The notes: generated by a model from the letters alone, not told the origin. A stretch of DNA of 64,000 nt from Branchiostoma floridae (GCF_000003815.2 NC_049979.1:4229790-4293789), one strand, 5' to 3'. Shown: positions 18,012 through 28,855, counted from the stretch's first letter. Numbers and translations: made by a program.

Positions 18012-21000
18012 ATGTGTGAATCTATTTTATCGGGAAAATACCACCAAGGTGACATCATTTTCAGTGGAGATAATAGAGGCAAACAATGCACTGCAAATGC
18101 TTTAATGGCAGTTGTTAACCACAGTACTTGCAGACAAGCAATTACCTGGACAAGTACAGACCTTGATGGTGTACTTTTTCAAGGAGATGCACTATACACC
18201 TACATAAAACCATCACTAAGATCTGGTGTGGAGTTCCTCTCCGTTGATGATATTCCAGACTATTTGCAACTTTACAACAATACTGTACGTGTATCAATAA
18301 AAGAGTCTTACACTGGAGACATATTTGCCACAGAAGCAGTCTATCCTTATTACACCTTAAAGAAAGCCCTAGAAGCAGCATTTGCTGAATCCAACACTTG
18401 TCTTTTCATAACAGCACATGGAATAACTGGTTCAACAGTAGCATTGTTGCACGCTGATAACAAGTATTTTGTTTATGACTCACATGCCAGAAGTCCCATA
18501 ACAGCATTGCCAGATAGCCATGGCACTTCTACTTTAAGCATGCACAGTTCAAACAGCAATCTAGTTTCATTCTTGCAACAACTTAACTGGAACACAACAT
18601 GCAATTTTGAGGTTGTCCCAGTACAAGCAGAAAATGTTTTCTTATCAGTTGAACCTACTGGTATACACATTATCAATCTGACTAGCAATGTTTCTTCTAT
18701 GATTGAGTCAGAAAACTGCTTTCAAGTTCAACAACAACACACATACACCTTGGTTAAACCAGAGTTTGTATCTACGAAAGAGAACCTACAACAACCAAAC
18801 ACAGCATTTCCATTTGCACCACATTGTAACCAAAGTACTGGGAAAAACATTGTGCCATGCACCACAAGCAAACATCCAAGTGCTATGCCAGAGAACAGGA
18901 ATGAAGGCCTCTTGAATCAATTAGTAATGTCACCAAATGCAGCATCAAATTTAAATGATAAAAAAGTGCAAGGTCTTGCAATCCAAAGCGCAATATGCAA
19001 GGACAAACAAGAAAAACAAACCTATCAACAGAAGACAGAGAGTCTTGCAGAACAAAGAACATCATACAAAGCAAAGAAAGCAAATGAGACCTGTGAGCAA
19101 AAAGCAGCACAGCAAAGAGCATCATATAAAGCAAAACGAGCAAATGAGACCCCTGAGGAAAAAGATGAAAGACTTGCAAAACGAAGAACATCATACAAAG
19201 CAAAACAAGCAAATGAGACCCGTGAGCAAAAAGATGAAAGACTTGCAAAACGAAGAGCTTCATACAAAGCAAAACAGGCAGATGAGACAACTGAGCAAAA
19301 AGCAGATAGACTTGCACAGGAAAGAGCAAAACGAGCAAATGAGACCCCTGAGCAAAAAGACGATAGACTTGCAAAACGAAGAGCATCATACAAAGCAAAA
19401 CAAGCAAATGAGACCCCTGAGCAAAAAGCCGAAAGACTTGCAAAACAAAGGACATCACGCAAAGCTAGCAAAGCAAAAAGAGCTGAACAAGAATCTTCAC
19501 AAGAAAAAACGCAACGACAGAGGAAAAACTGTGATAGAGTGAGAAAAACATTGGCTACAAAATATGTTAGAGAACATAGCATAGACTATACCAGTGAACA
19601 ATACAAATCAGACTTTCCTGCATTTCATTGCTATATAAAACAGCAGCCAAAGTACTACTGTAGCATATGTAGACAATTGTTATTTCATGACCAAGTGCGA
19701 AACTGCAACAATGCTGTCATAGACAAAATAGTCAATGATATTTCTGGTCAACATCATCTCTGTTCAAAGTGTTCGATTTGTCTTGAAAAAGACAAACCCA
19801 TACCCAATGCTTGGACTAACAATATGGATCCAGGTGACATTCCATCATGCCTGAAACAACTCAGTAGAATGGAAACAAGACTTGTCAGTTTGAAATACAC
19901 CTTCATCAAGTTAATTGTATTACCAGGTGGACAATTTGGTGAACAAGGTCAAGCCATAAGTTTCCCTACCAACATTGAAACTACTTGCCAACTGTTACCA
20001 CATAGCCAAGATACAGCTGGGCTAGTAATAGTACACCCTTGTCAGACAAATGAAAGTAAAACACAAAGAACAGACCCACAACACATTGTACGATTTTCCA
20101 AAATGCATGAAGCTCTTACATGGCTGGTAACGCATAATCATCTATATTCACATGTGAACATAGCTACCTTTGAAAACTGGGTAAAAAAGTCAAGTGAATT
20201 CAATCCAATGATCACAGACGCCAATGAACCAGACTTCTCAAGTGCACCTTCTACTGTCCAAGAACTCTCAGCTTTTCCCTGTAACTACATTAATCCAAAT
20301 GTCCAGTTACAATCTCTGTTGCAGAATGTAACAGACAATGTCCCAGTGATATCACTACCACGTGAAACATCACCACCACAAAGCATATTTAAAGAGACTG
20401 ATCTTGAGGAACACTGTTTTCCACAGTTATACCCATATGGTAAAAATGGCTTCAAACAGACGCGTGATGTACAACTAACAGACTTACAGTACTTCCAATC
20501 ACGTTTGCTCAATATCAATGATTGCTGGAGAAAAAACATCCCATGGCTCTTCTTTGCCTTGAACTCGTATGAAATCAAGAAATTGTACAGTCAGATATCC
20601 ATTGTATGTAGAATGCAAAAGCAGAGTAATGTTAGATCACAATCCATAGCACAGCCACTAACAGCAGGCGATCTGCATCATGAAATTGATCAACATGTTG
20701 AAAGCACATCATACACTTTTATGAAGAATATACGTGGAACAGCAGCTTACTTCAAGGACCAACTGCTAAACTTGCTAGCAAAAATAAACACTATTGGACC
20801 ACCAACATGGTTTGTCACTGTGTCTGCTAATGATTTAAACTGGCCAGAATTGTTCATGACCCTGAATCCTGACCTGACCTATGAAGAAGCTAAAGCATTA
20901 CCACAACAAGACAAATGGAACCTAATGAGATCAGACCCTGTCATGTGTGCGATACACTTTAATAGACGCACTGATGCACTTCTACGCTTCATACTGAAGA

Positions 21001-21077
21001 GTCCACAACATCCCATTGGTAGAATCAAAGATCACTGGATTCGTGTGGAATTCCAATTAAGAGGTTCTCCACAGTGA
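18012..21077 (+). CDS. Helitron-type replicase, N-terminal two thirds, truncated at the HUH motif
   Basis: An open frame of 1021 residues. Residues 1-200 resemble a papain-like cysteine protease: a Cys in GKQCTANALMAVV (C26), FITAHGITGSTVAL (132-145) and a DSH motif in KYFVYDSHAR (D156, H158), the arrangement of tegument-type (C76-like) deubiquitinases. Residues 345-490 are about six charged repeats of about 23 residues (NETPEQK.ERLAKRRASYKAKQA), probably coiled coil. CSICRQLLF (550-558) and CSKCSIC, then RMETRLVSLKYTFIKLIVLPGG, fit DUF6570, which precedes Helitron replicases. From LYPYGKNGF onward is the Helitron-like N domain, including FVTVSANDLNWPELFMTL. The last residues, VEFQLRGSPQ, stop where the HUH endonuclease motif (RGSPH.H) should begin. 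The two-Tyr and helicase domains are missing, so it cannot be autonomous. Confidence 0.88.
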   Translation: MCESILSGKYHQGDIIFSGDNRGKQCTANALMAVVNHSTCRQAITWTSTDLDGVLFQGDALYTYIKPSLRSGVEFLSVDDIPDYLQLYNNTVRVSIKESYTGDIFATEAVYPYYTLKKALEAAFAESNTCLFITAHGITGSTVALLHADNKYFVYDSHARSPITALPDSHGTSTLSMHSSNSNLVSFLQQLNWNTTCNFEVVPVQAENVFLSVEPTGIHIINLTSNVSSMIESENCFQVQQQHTYTLVKPEFVSTKENLQQPNTAFPFAPHCNQSTGKNIVPCTTSKHPSAMPENRNEGLLNQLVMSPNAASNLNDKKVQGLAIQSAICKDKQEKQTYQQKTESLAEQRTSYKAKKANETCEQKAAQQRASYKAKRANETPEEKDERLAKRRTSYKAKQANETREQKDERLAKRRASYKAKQADETTEQKADRLAQERAKRANETPEQKDDRLAKRRASYKAKQANETPEQKAERLAKQRTSRKASKAKRAEQESSQEKTQRQRKNCDRVRKTLATKYVREHSIDYTSEQYKSDFPAFHCYIKQQPKYYCSICRQLLFHDQVRNCNNAVIDKIVNDISGQHHLCSKCSICLEKDKPIPNAWTNNMDPGDIPSCLKQLSRMETRLVSLKYTFIKLIVLPGGQFGEQGQAISFPTNIETTCQLLPHSQDTAGLVIVHPCQTNESKTQRTDPQHIVRFSKMHEALTWLVTHNHLYSHVNIATFENWVKKSSEFNPMITDANEPDFSSAPSTVQELSAFPCNYINPNVQLQSLLQNVTDNVPVISLPRETSPPQSIFKETDLEEHCFPQLYPYGKNGFKQTRDVQLTDLQYFQSRLLNINDCWRKNIPWLFFALNSYEIKKLYSQISIVCRMQKQSNVRSQSIAQPLTAGDLHHEIDQHVESTSYTFMKNIRGTAAYFKDQLLNLLAKINTIGPPTWFVTVSANDLNWPELFMTLNPDLTYEEAKALPQQDKWNLMRSDPVMCAIHFNRRTDALLRFILKSPQHPIGRIKDHWIRVEFQLRGSPQ

Positions 21078-21383
21078 AATTTCTGTCACGAAGAAAGAAC
21101 GACAATGCACATCCGGGACCTCTTCCCGCCTTTGGCTGTGGTCTCGCACCGGAGTTTCTTTTACGATTTTTATATCCGGCACACAGCGCACACAAGGGAT
21201 ACAATTCCGCCCACAAAAGTACGCCGGAAAATCCAATTATACCAGTGAACAAAGGTTTCCAGCCAACTTCCCATAGATTTTAGATATAAACTTCTAGTTT
21301 AATAATGATGCACATTTTACTGGAACACAACATGAAATTTTGAGGTAGTCCTTCCAAATGCGCCCCGGCCAGCTTTTTTTAAA
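21078..21383. other. Sequence after the Helitron breakpoint, with a duplicated Helitron scrap
   Basis: Nothing resembling the Helitron endonuclease or helicase. At about 21,320-21,352 a string of about 33 bp closely repeats 18,585-18,617 of the Helitron gene ('tggaacacaacatg.aatttt' core), so rearranged Helitron pieces lie on both sides of the break. Confidence 0.5.
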
Positions 21384-21524
21384 AGCTTTCTTGTTTCAGA
21401 AGCACTTGTTTTCAATTTACGGCATATATTGGACATTCTACAACTGCTTTGTACGATTTACAGTATGGTCGATAACTTCCTCTTTCATTTTTAGAAACGG
21501 CCGAAAATTGGTGTCTAATCAAAT

Positions 21525-21564
21525 CAAGGACGTTATATGAGATACATATCAGATAACGTCCTTG
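21525..21564. mobile_element. 40-bp palindromic micro-element (CAAGGACGTTAT...ATAACGTCCTTG)
   Basis: Arms of 12 bp plus a partly paired 16-base centre. The flanking 7-mers are atcaaat and attacat (5 of 7 match), compatible with an old target duplication. Both duplication copies carry it (B: 38,771-38,810). Confidence 0.55.
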
Positions 21565-21948
21565 ATTACATCAAGATCATCATGGCCCTCCGTACTTCAG
21601 CTGGTGGGGCGATACCATTATGCAGCAATCGGTCGATTCTATTAATGTATACGAGGAAAAGCATTGTGCCTAGGTTTAACATCATAAGTGATTTGGATGA
21701 AAAATAAATATCTATATTTTTATATCTATCAATAAAAAAGACCTTTTGTAGACAAAAATGAAGCAAAGAAATTTTGTTGTTTTTGCAATTAAAAAAATTA
21801 CCCCCATTCACAAAGTCAGTGCATGACGTACCCGAAGCCTTCTTGCAACAGGTGCTGAATAATTTTTGCCTGATTCTGACACCAGGTGCTGCATAATTTT
21901 TGCCTCATTCTGACACCAGGTGCTGCATAATTTTTGCCTCATTCTGGC

Positions 21949-21975
21949 CAAAGAGCTTTTGATAAAAGCTCCTTG
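21949..21975. mobile_element. 27-bp palindromic micro-element with 7-bp target duplication
   Basis: Arms CAAAGAGCTTTT / AAAAGCTCCTTG (one mismatch). Flanks ttctggc (21,942-21,948) and ttctgac (21,976-21,982) differ at one base. B counterpart: 39,195-39,221. Confidence 0.65.
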
Positions 21976-22465
21976 TTCTGACATGTATCTGACACTCACA
22001 CGCGGCCAAGTCACACTAGCTGCGCATGCACTCCGACGTCTTCCATTTGCTTGGTTTCAGCAAAGGTGAGAAAAGAGTTGTATCTATTCGTTGATTATTG
22101 GAGATATATCGTCAGCAGGGTAATGTTGGGACTAACCATGTGAAGAAATTTCTAATACTACTGAGTCGTTCTCTTTGCCAAAAATTTCACTTCATTGTGA
22201 CGACGCCGTGGCCGGAGCCCCCTGCTTCCAGCTCGTCATGTCATGTCCTACCATGTCCCTATCTAATACTACCCATAGCTGCCCTCTCTATGAATGCAGT
22301 TTAATACGCCCATGGGGTTGTTACGAGGTCAATTTGAAGGGCCACGTCTTCAACTATAAGTTTGGCCGTCTCAACTGCTATATGATGTAAAACTTCACTG
22401 CTGTGGGTAGCTAACAGTAACAAAAATGGCGGGAAAATTGGCCGGCGGCGTACGTTCAATTTTGC

Positions 22466-22494
22466 CAAGGACGTTCTATCAAAGAATGTCCTTG
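22466..22494. mobile_element. 29-bp palindromic micro-element with 8-bp target duplication and empty site in copy B
   Basis: Arms CAAGGACGTTCT / (A)GAATGTCCTTG. The direct repeat aattttgc lies on both sides (22,458-22,465 and 22,495-22,502). Copy B has a single aattttgc at 39,748-39,755 and no palindrome, exactly the expected pre-insertion sequence. Confidence 0.8.
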
Positions 22495-22665
22495 AATTTT
22501 GCCCGCCCAACTTGCTGTTGAATCATGCTCATCTTTTACCGTATTTAAGACCACTTAAAGCACCCAGAACTTCTCCATACTGGCACATATGTATTATTTA
22601 TTCTTTATTTCGTACTTCGTTCAAAAGTACGCACAAACATGCCGCAAACGAACCCATTTGATTTA

Positions 22666-22892
22666 TAAGCCTTCTCACATTAGTTAGAACGCATGTGGGG
22701 CGACAGAAATTCTAGGTAATATGTCAAAGAGTAAGGCACACGAAAAGAAAACAAAACCCGTCTGGACATTGTTATGCAAATCGAAAGAATGGTGAAGACA
22801 AGACTGTTTACTTTTTGTGTGCCTTACCCTTTGACGTACTACCTAGAATTCCTGTCGCTGCACATGCGTTCTAACAAATGCGAGGCGGCTTA
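22666..22892. mobile_element. 227-bp fold-back MITE, TTA target site (PIF/Harbinger-like)
   Basis: Inverted arms of about 80 bp begin TAAGCC and share 'gttagaacgcatgtg' and 'attctaggta'. Flanked by TTA on each side (22,663-22,665, 22,893-22,895). The same element is in copy B at 39,923-40,149. TTA duplications and short G/C-containing ends fit PIF/Harbinger; the class is inference. Confidence 0.65.
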
Positions 22893-23439
22893 TTAGGTCC
22901 CTCAATTAATCAGCACAGGATCAAGCGGATCCCTGAACAGTTTTTTCCGTTTTTCCAAATTCAATTTTCAAGTCATTTTTACACACAGTAAGGTTAAATA
23001 ACACTATCTCATTGCATATCGACCTGCATATCAGATTCAATTCGCTCGGTGACCTCACACGTCGGAAAATCTCCAAAAACGTTAACGTTACATCATCTTA
23101 GGAAAGTTTGAATTTTGTTTATGAAATTGAGTTTTGTTTAGAACTTTTGGGAAGCTATGGCGATTAAGGTTTAAACATCGCATTGGTGTAAAAGTTCCGC
23201 GAAACGACAGTTAACATTTGCATAATGCGGTTGGGATCTGCGTAATTTAGCGTAGAGGGCAAATGAAGCGTCCAGTATTACGTAGTCGGCCCTTCTAGTT
23301 TAGCGTAGAGCGTTGTCGGGACCCCCCATGGGAGTGTTGTCACCTTGGTTTTGTTTTCTGTTGGAATTGCAAGAGCTTGTAATTGTCAAGATGATCATGA
23401 AATACAAATAGATGGAAATTGAAGACATCTCAGTAAGAT

Positions 23440-23640
23440 GATTTTTCCTCACTCCTGTGAAGAAAATATTGTTTTATGTACACTTCATCAGCATAGAACC
23501 AGACTTTGCCCAACTGCTATGTAACTGTTTCTACAGGGCACCTGGGCACCCTACCGACCACCTGTCAGCTTCTCCCTCCTCTCTCCCTGACTGAGGCAGA
23601 GGCAACAGGGGACCACCACACCCGCCCTGGGTGGTTGGCC
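23440..23640 (+). repeat. Dispersed repeat, inverted relative at 26,635-26,820
   Basis: The segments share 'gaaacagttacatagcagttggg', 'ctggttctatgctgatgaagt' and 'ctgacaggtggtc' in opposite orientation. No coding function. Confidence 0.65.
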
Positions 23641-24219
23641 CCAACTCAGGGGTGTTACCCAGTAACCTAACAAGAACAAGAACAAGTTACTGCAAACGGG
23701 ACTCTGGCCGACAGTGTCACAGACTGTGACAGAGGTATGTGTTGATTTTGTTGTGTTTTCTGGGGTAATACTATCTGTTAATCCACCAGAAGTGTAGGAG
23801 TTTTGGGCTTGTCTTAAAGTGTCTGTATTTCTGCAGTGCAGTTTCAGTATGTTCGTTCGTATGTCTGCCAGAGTGTGCAATGCAATTAGTCTTCTTCTGC
23901 GATGTCAGATTTTGTCTGATGTACATGTATAAAGGAATCGTGTGCACATACTACAGTAATCTCTGATATACTGTAATAGACAAGTAACTTCACAATTTTG
24001 TTCTTGAGTCATGGGGATCCACTAGTATCAGTCATTTCTATCAACATTCAAACAGGTTTTAAGTGCCAAGTACAGTCAAACCTTGCCGGCCAACCACCTG
24101 GTGCAGCCAAAGTCTTCTAGTCACAAACTAGTGGTGACATCAAGACAGTCCTGCCAATTGTGCATAGTGAAAACCCTCATATTTTGTGTAACCACTCCAG
24201 TGATCACCCATTTTCCGTA

Positions 24220-24851
24220 GGCCCCGTTCATGATGCAAAAAATGAACGGTTCTATCGGTTTAGCCTAAAAATCCGACAGCAAACGGTTTGCATTTTGCGT
24301 TCACGATGCAAACTTGCAAACCGTTTCAGTTCCTTGAAAAGGCATGGTAATGCATGGTAATGCGACCTCTGACCCCTGAGGTTGTTCTGATCCTGCCCAA
24401 ACTTGTACTTCTTTGTCAGATTATTGGTCTTTGATCGAAATTGAACCAATGTTACTGAAGCTGGGTTCTGTCATGACCTTGGAAATGCCTCTCTAAAACA
24501 TTGCGGTCCCGATGTATGCCATGCTATGACATTTCCACTGGATCTCCTGACGCATTCCCCTGCGATGTCCCGACTGCTGCCTCCTCAGTCGACCAGGAGG
24601 CGGCCCGATAATAAAAATGAATTTTACGATTGAAAATGCAAAAATGAAAACGATTGAAAATTCCACCAAACATCAATGCACATGCCCTGATGTAAAACGG
24701 ATCACGCCGCTTTTGCGTTCATGATGAAAATTAGCAATTCCGGTAACTAGTTTCAGATCTGTATCAGAATGTTCATGAAGACAAAACTCATCCGTTTCAG
24801 GTTGCATAACTGATAGAACCGTTTCATTTTTTGCATCTGATGGACGGGGCT
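24220..24851. mobile_element. 632-bp MITE, inverted ends of about 44 bp
   Basis: The left end GGCCCCGTTCATGATGCAAA and right end are inverted repeats continuing through 'aaaatgaa.cggttctatc.gttt'. The flanking trinucleotides gta/tta are nearly identical (possible TWA target). It lies in the copy A-only segment 23,291-24,987. No ORF. Confidence 0.65.
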
Positions 24852-25064
24852 TTAGTGTTTGTTGAGAACAACTTTGATTAAATATGATAAATATGTTTGA
24901 ATGCGCAGAACATACATTGTAAGGAGGTGTTGGACAGTTGCAAGTTGATGTTCTTCAGAAGTGAGCAAAACTCTACCCAACCATTGATGGTTAATCTTGT
25001 TCTTTTCAGATCAAAGGTTCTGCAGCAGGCACTACAGGAGTAGAGGCCACATTCCCCTGACGGT

Positions 25065-25099
25065 TGAGTCCCATGCTCTACCGACTGAGCTAGCCGGGC
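25065..25099 (-). repeat. tRNA-Lys-like 5' half inside an 80-bp insertion
   Basis: The minus strand reads GCCCGGCTAGCTCAGTCGGT then AGAGCATGGGACTC, the standard 5' half of an animal lysine tRNA up to the anticodon loop, including an A box. The 3' half is missing. The surrounding stretch of about 80 bp is absent at the matching place in copy B (about 40,782). Not a functional tRNA. Confidence 0.65.
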
Positions 25100-25188
25100 T
25101 ACACGATTGCAAATGACCGGAATACACGATCCAACCAGTCTCCCACACCCGAGGGTTCAGAGGCTCAGGTCAACAGGACAGCCAAGAG

Positions 25189-25373
25189 GCAAAGGTACTC
25201 GAGCATCAGGCATTTATATTTCTTTGGCCGTGACTCACACCTAATTGTTTCCTTACCCTATATGAAGGTTGCTCTTACCCAACTATCTCTCTTTGCCCGG
25301 AGATCTTAGGTGACATGTGTGAGTCACGGCCAAAGAAATATAAATGCCTGATGCTCGAGTACCTTTGCCTCTC
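25189..25373. mobile_element. Fold-back MITE with arms of about 57 bp
   Basis: 'gaggcaaaggtactcgagca' (about 25,189) and its complement 'tgctcgagtacctttgcctc' (about 25,353-25,372) bound arms that continue through 'aaatataaatgcctga' and 'ggccgtgactcacac'. The B counterpart is 40,838-41,046, where the centre is replaced by a (TA)n tract. Confidence 0.7.
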
Positions 25374-26124
25374 TCTCTCTAACATGTATATGTACTAGTA
25401 TCTCTCTCTCTCTATATATATATATATAATATAAGCGTCGCCCCAGAATGGACTCTCATAAGTCGTTGTTTCAACTACTCATATCTATCGTATCAGTTAC
25501 TCTTAAAGCATGGACTCTCATGTGACTCGTTATAGAAATCTTCTGAGCTGCCCTATAGTCGCATTTTTGACAGGTGAAAAATCTGTCACTTGAATGGATT
25601 CTCATACGTCGTTGTTTCAACTACTCATATCTATCGTATCAGTTACTCTTAGCATGGACTATCATGTGACGTGTTATAGAAATCTTCTAAGCTGCCCTAT
25701 AGTCGCATTTTCACAGGTGAAAGGTCTGTCACCCGAATGGATTCTCATGTCGTTGTTTCAACTACTCATATCTATCGTATCAGTTATTCTTAAAGCATGG
25801 ACTCTCATGTGACGCGTTATAGAAATCGTCTGAGCTGCCCTATAGTCGCATTTTCGACAGGTGAAAGGTCTGTCACCCGAATGGATTCTCATATCCGCCA
25901 CACAGTTATCCATCCGCCACACAGTTGCTAGCTGGTTCCCTGGCCCTTGTCCTTTGTCCTTGCGTTATAGAAATCTTCTGAGCTGCCCTATAGTTGCATT
26001 TTTGGCAGGTGAAAGGTCTGTCACCCGAATGGATTCTCATGTCGTTGTTTCAACTACTCATATCTATCGTATCAGTTACTCTTACCATGGACTCTCATGT
26101 GACGCGTTATAGAAATATTCTGAA

Positions 26125-26375
26125 CTGCTCATTCTCGTACGTTGGGTTAAAACAGATGGCCTCTCACCCGTGTGTTTCCTCCTGTGTTGGGTCAGGTGGT
26201 GTTTATGTGCAGCACGATAATCGCAACCCTCAACGTCACATGTGAAAAGTCTATTCCCCGTGTGTATACTCGTGTCGGGTCAAAGTAGACTTGTATTGTG
26301 TGGTAAACCCGCAGTCCTGGCAGGTATAAACAGCTTGCGGTTGGACATCTTGCTCAGCTTCATGTTTGACGGCCT
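26125..26375 (-). pseudogene. C2H2 zinc-finger terminal exon, frameshifted
   Basis: The minus strand has an acceptor (tcattcatgtag, about 26,375) followed by AVKHEAEQDVQPQAVYTCQD and CGFTTQYKSTLTRHEYTH, then a 2-base loss in 'tatacacacgggg' puts the next finger ([20 protein letters not shown]...) out of frame. The intron-exon border is the same as that of the plus-strand exon at 48,923. It sits inside the antisense satellite. Confidence 0.75.
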
Positions 26376-27484
26376 ACATGAATGACAAATTGATAAAGAC
26401 AATTAGATTCTCATATGTCGTTGTTTCAACTACTCATATCTATTGTATCAGTTATTCTTAGCATGGACTCATGTGACGCGTTATAGAAATCTTCCGAGCT
26501 GCCCTTTAAAGTCGCATTTTTGACAGGTGAAAGGTCTGTCACCCGAATGGATTCTCAAATGTCGTTGTTTCAACTACTCATATCTATCATATCAGTTATT
26601 CTTAGCATGGACTCTCATGTGACGCGTTATAGAAGTTCGGGTGTGGTGGTCCCCTGTTGTCCGCAGCTCTACCTCAGTCAGGCTGGTCAGGGAGAGGGGT
26701 GGTCGGTAGGCTGACAGGTGGTCCGCATGGTGTTGGTGCCCTGTAGAAACAGTTACATAGCAGTTGGGCGAAATCTGGTTCTATGCTGATGAAGTATACA
26801 TAAAACTGAATATCTCCTTAGAAATCTTCTGAGCTGCCCTATAGTCGCATTTTTCACAGGTGAAAGGTCTGTCACCCGAATGGATTCTCATGTCGTTGTT
26901 TCAACTTCTCATATCTATCGTATCAGTTATTCTTGTGTTTCAACTACTCATATCTATCCTATCAGTTACTCTTAGCATGGACTCTCATGTGACTCGTTAT
27001 AGAAATCTTCTGAGCTGCCCTATAGTCGCATTTTTCACAGGTGAAAGGTCACCGTCTGTCACCCGAATGGATTCTCCTGTCGTTGTTTCAACTACTCATA
27101 TCTATCGTATCAGTTATACTTAGCATGGACTATCATGTGAGGCATTATAGAAATCTTCTGAGCTGCCCTATAGTCGCATTTTTGACAGGTGAATGGTCTG
27201 TCACCCGAATGGATTCTCATATCCGCCACACAGTTATCCATCCGCCACACAGTTGCTAGCTAGTTTCCTGGCCCTTGTCCTTGCGTTATAGAAATCTTCT
27301 GAGCTGCCCTATAGTTGCATTGTTGACAGGTGAATGGTCTGTCACCCGAATGGATTCTCATGTCGTTGTTTCAACTACTCATATCTATCGTATCAGTTAT
27401 TCTTAAAACATGGACTCTCATGTGACGCGTTATAGAAATCTTCTGAGCTGCCCTATAGTTGCATTGTTGACAGGTGAAAGGTCA

Positions 27485-27545
27485 CATGTGAATCTTCTCT
27501 CTCTTCTGACTGCCTTGGGCACAGTTTCTTCATCCTAGTACATGA
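27485..27545 (-). pseudogene. Chimeric fragment of the copy A zinc-finger exon start fused to a satellite unit
   Basis: The minus strand reads gtactag followed by GATGAAGAAACTGTGCCCAA, identical to the acceptor and exon start at 28,558-28,584, and joins a 142-bp unit at a shared TTCAC.TGT. The join is out of frame. Confidence 0.7.
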
Positions 27546-27765
27546 ATGGTCACATGTGAATGGATTCTCATGTCGTTGTTTCAACTACTTGTATCTATCG
27601 TATCAGTTACTCTTAGCAAAGGACTCTCAATGTGACTGGCGTTATATAGAAATCATCTGAGCTGCCCTATAGTAATATTTTTGACAGGTGAAAGGTCTGT
27701 CACCCGAATGGGTTTTGGCGCTCTACCGTTTGTGCTGTGGTGATCTCGTTATGACTTCGTTTGCT

Positions 27766-28032
27766 TCAATAAAGGGGGGAGAATCTTCTAATCTCTGATC
27801 TGTGTTTTTTCAAGGTGATATTTTCTAATGTTTGTCCAGGGTGACGAGGCAGGTCAAAGCCCCCGCCAAGGAAAAAGATCAGTCTTGCTTCAGGGATCCT
27901 CCCATCGTCCACTCCGTGCAGCGCCCAGACCACTCCTGTAACTGTCAGGACACTCAGCACCAAAATGCAGAAAAGAGCGGCAAGGTAATATTGTATCAAG
28001 AACCTTTTTTTGTCAATGGCTCTGGATGGCAA
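27766..28032 (-). CDS. Possible small single-pass membrane protein (duplicated ORF)
   Basis: The shared 82-residue part runs from DKKRFLIQYYLAALFCILVL to IRRFSPLY. It has a basic start, a hydrophobic span of about 20 residues (YLAALFCILVLSVLTVTGVV), then a polar tail with NIT as a possible glycosylation site, as in a type II membrane protein or a signal-anchored exon. The copy at 48,123-48,392 differs by one Glu/Asp change and two silent changes, but surrounding DNA is equally conserved, so this is weak evidence of selection. The two copies diverge exactly at the lysine codons before the span, so the true 5' end may be an upstream exon. No family recognised. Confidence 0.35.
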   Translation of the reverse strand: MPSRAIDKKRFLIQYYLAALFCILVLSVLTVTGVVWALHGVDDGRIPEARLIFFLGGGFDLPRHPGQTLENITLKKHRSEIRRFSPLY

Positions 28033-28564
28033 TGTTTCTCCTAGTCATTTACATGTATCTTTGGTCCACAATATGTCAACCAATACATCGAATAAAGAAA
28101 GATTCAAGTATGAGGACATTACCTGTCACATCTGCTTTTGTGCTGCCAATTGTTTGATGAATCACCAACACCCAATACCTTCAAGTTGGGGCAAACCCAG
28201 TACATTGGCCTGCCAAAACCCCAGATGTATTCAGGGCTATAAAGTGTGGCCAACCTTTCACACCTTTTTTTTCTCTCTCTCTCTCTTTTGTTACCATTTT
28301 TTTGCACCACCACCACCTACTACCGTTCACCTACCTGGTTGGGATACCCAAATAGGGTTTTGACCAGTATGTATAGGTAGATAGATATGAGTAGTTGAAA
28401 CAATTTAGCAGTTGATGGCATCTTATTTATGGTATAACTCTCCAGGTTAAACAACGTGCAAACATAACGTAACGTAATGGGCTGACGATTTCTGTGTAGA
28501 GATATATTGCAACTTTGATGTACCTCATCTAATTGTCTTTATCCATTTGTCATTCATGTACTAG

Positions 28565-28855
<291 letters not shown>

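Larger units (their letters stand above)
25440..27715 (-). repeat. Zinc-finger-derived satellite array, copy A (about 13 units of about 142 bp)
   Basis: Each unit on the minus strand encodes one C2H2 finger, [20 protein letters not shown] continuing AQKISITRHMRVH (C-x2-C-x12-H-x3-H), then AKNN and a stop, then about 57 bp of spacer that leads into the next 'RHMRIH'. Units are tandem, mostly about 142 bp, with several deletions and foreign pieces. The source is a terminal zinc-finger exon like those at 28,565 and 48,923. Plus-strand frames (MSLFQLLISIVSV...) are its shadow. Translation as one polypeptide is excluded by the stop in every unit. Confidence 0.88.

Noticed and set aside
25440-27715. 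Plus-strand frames of 60-120 residues (MSLFQLLISIVSV...)
   Set aside because: They are the reverse of the zinc-finger satellite and recur with its 142-bp period.
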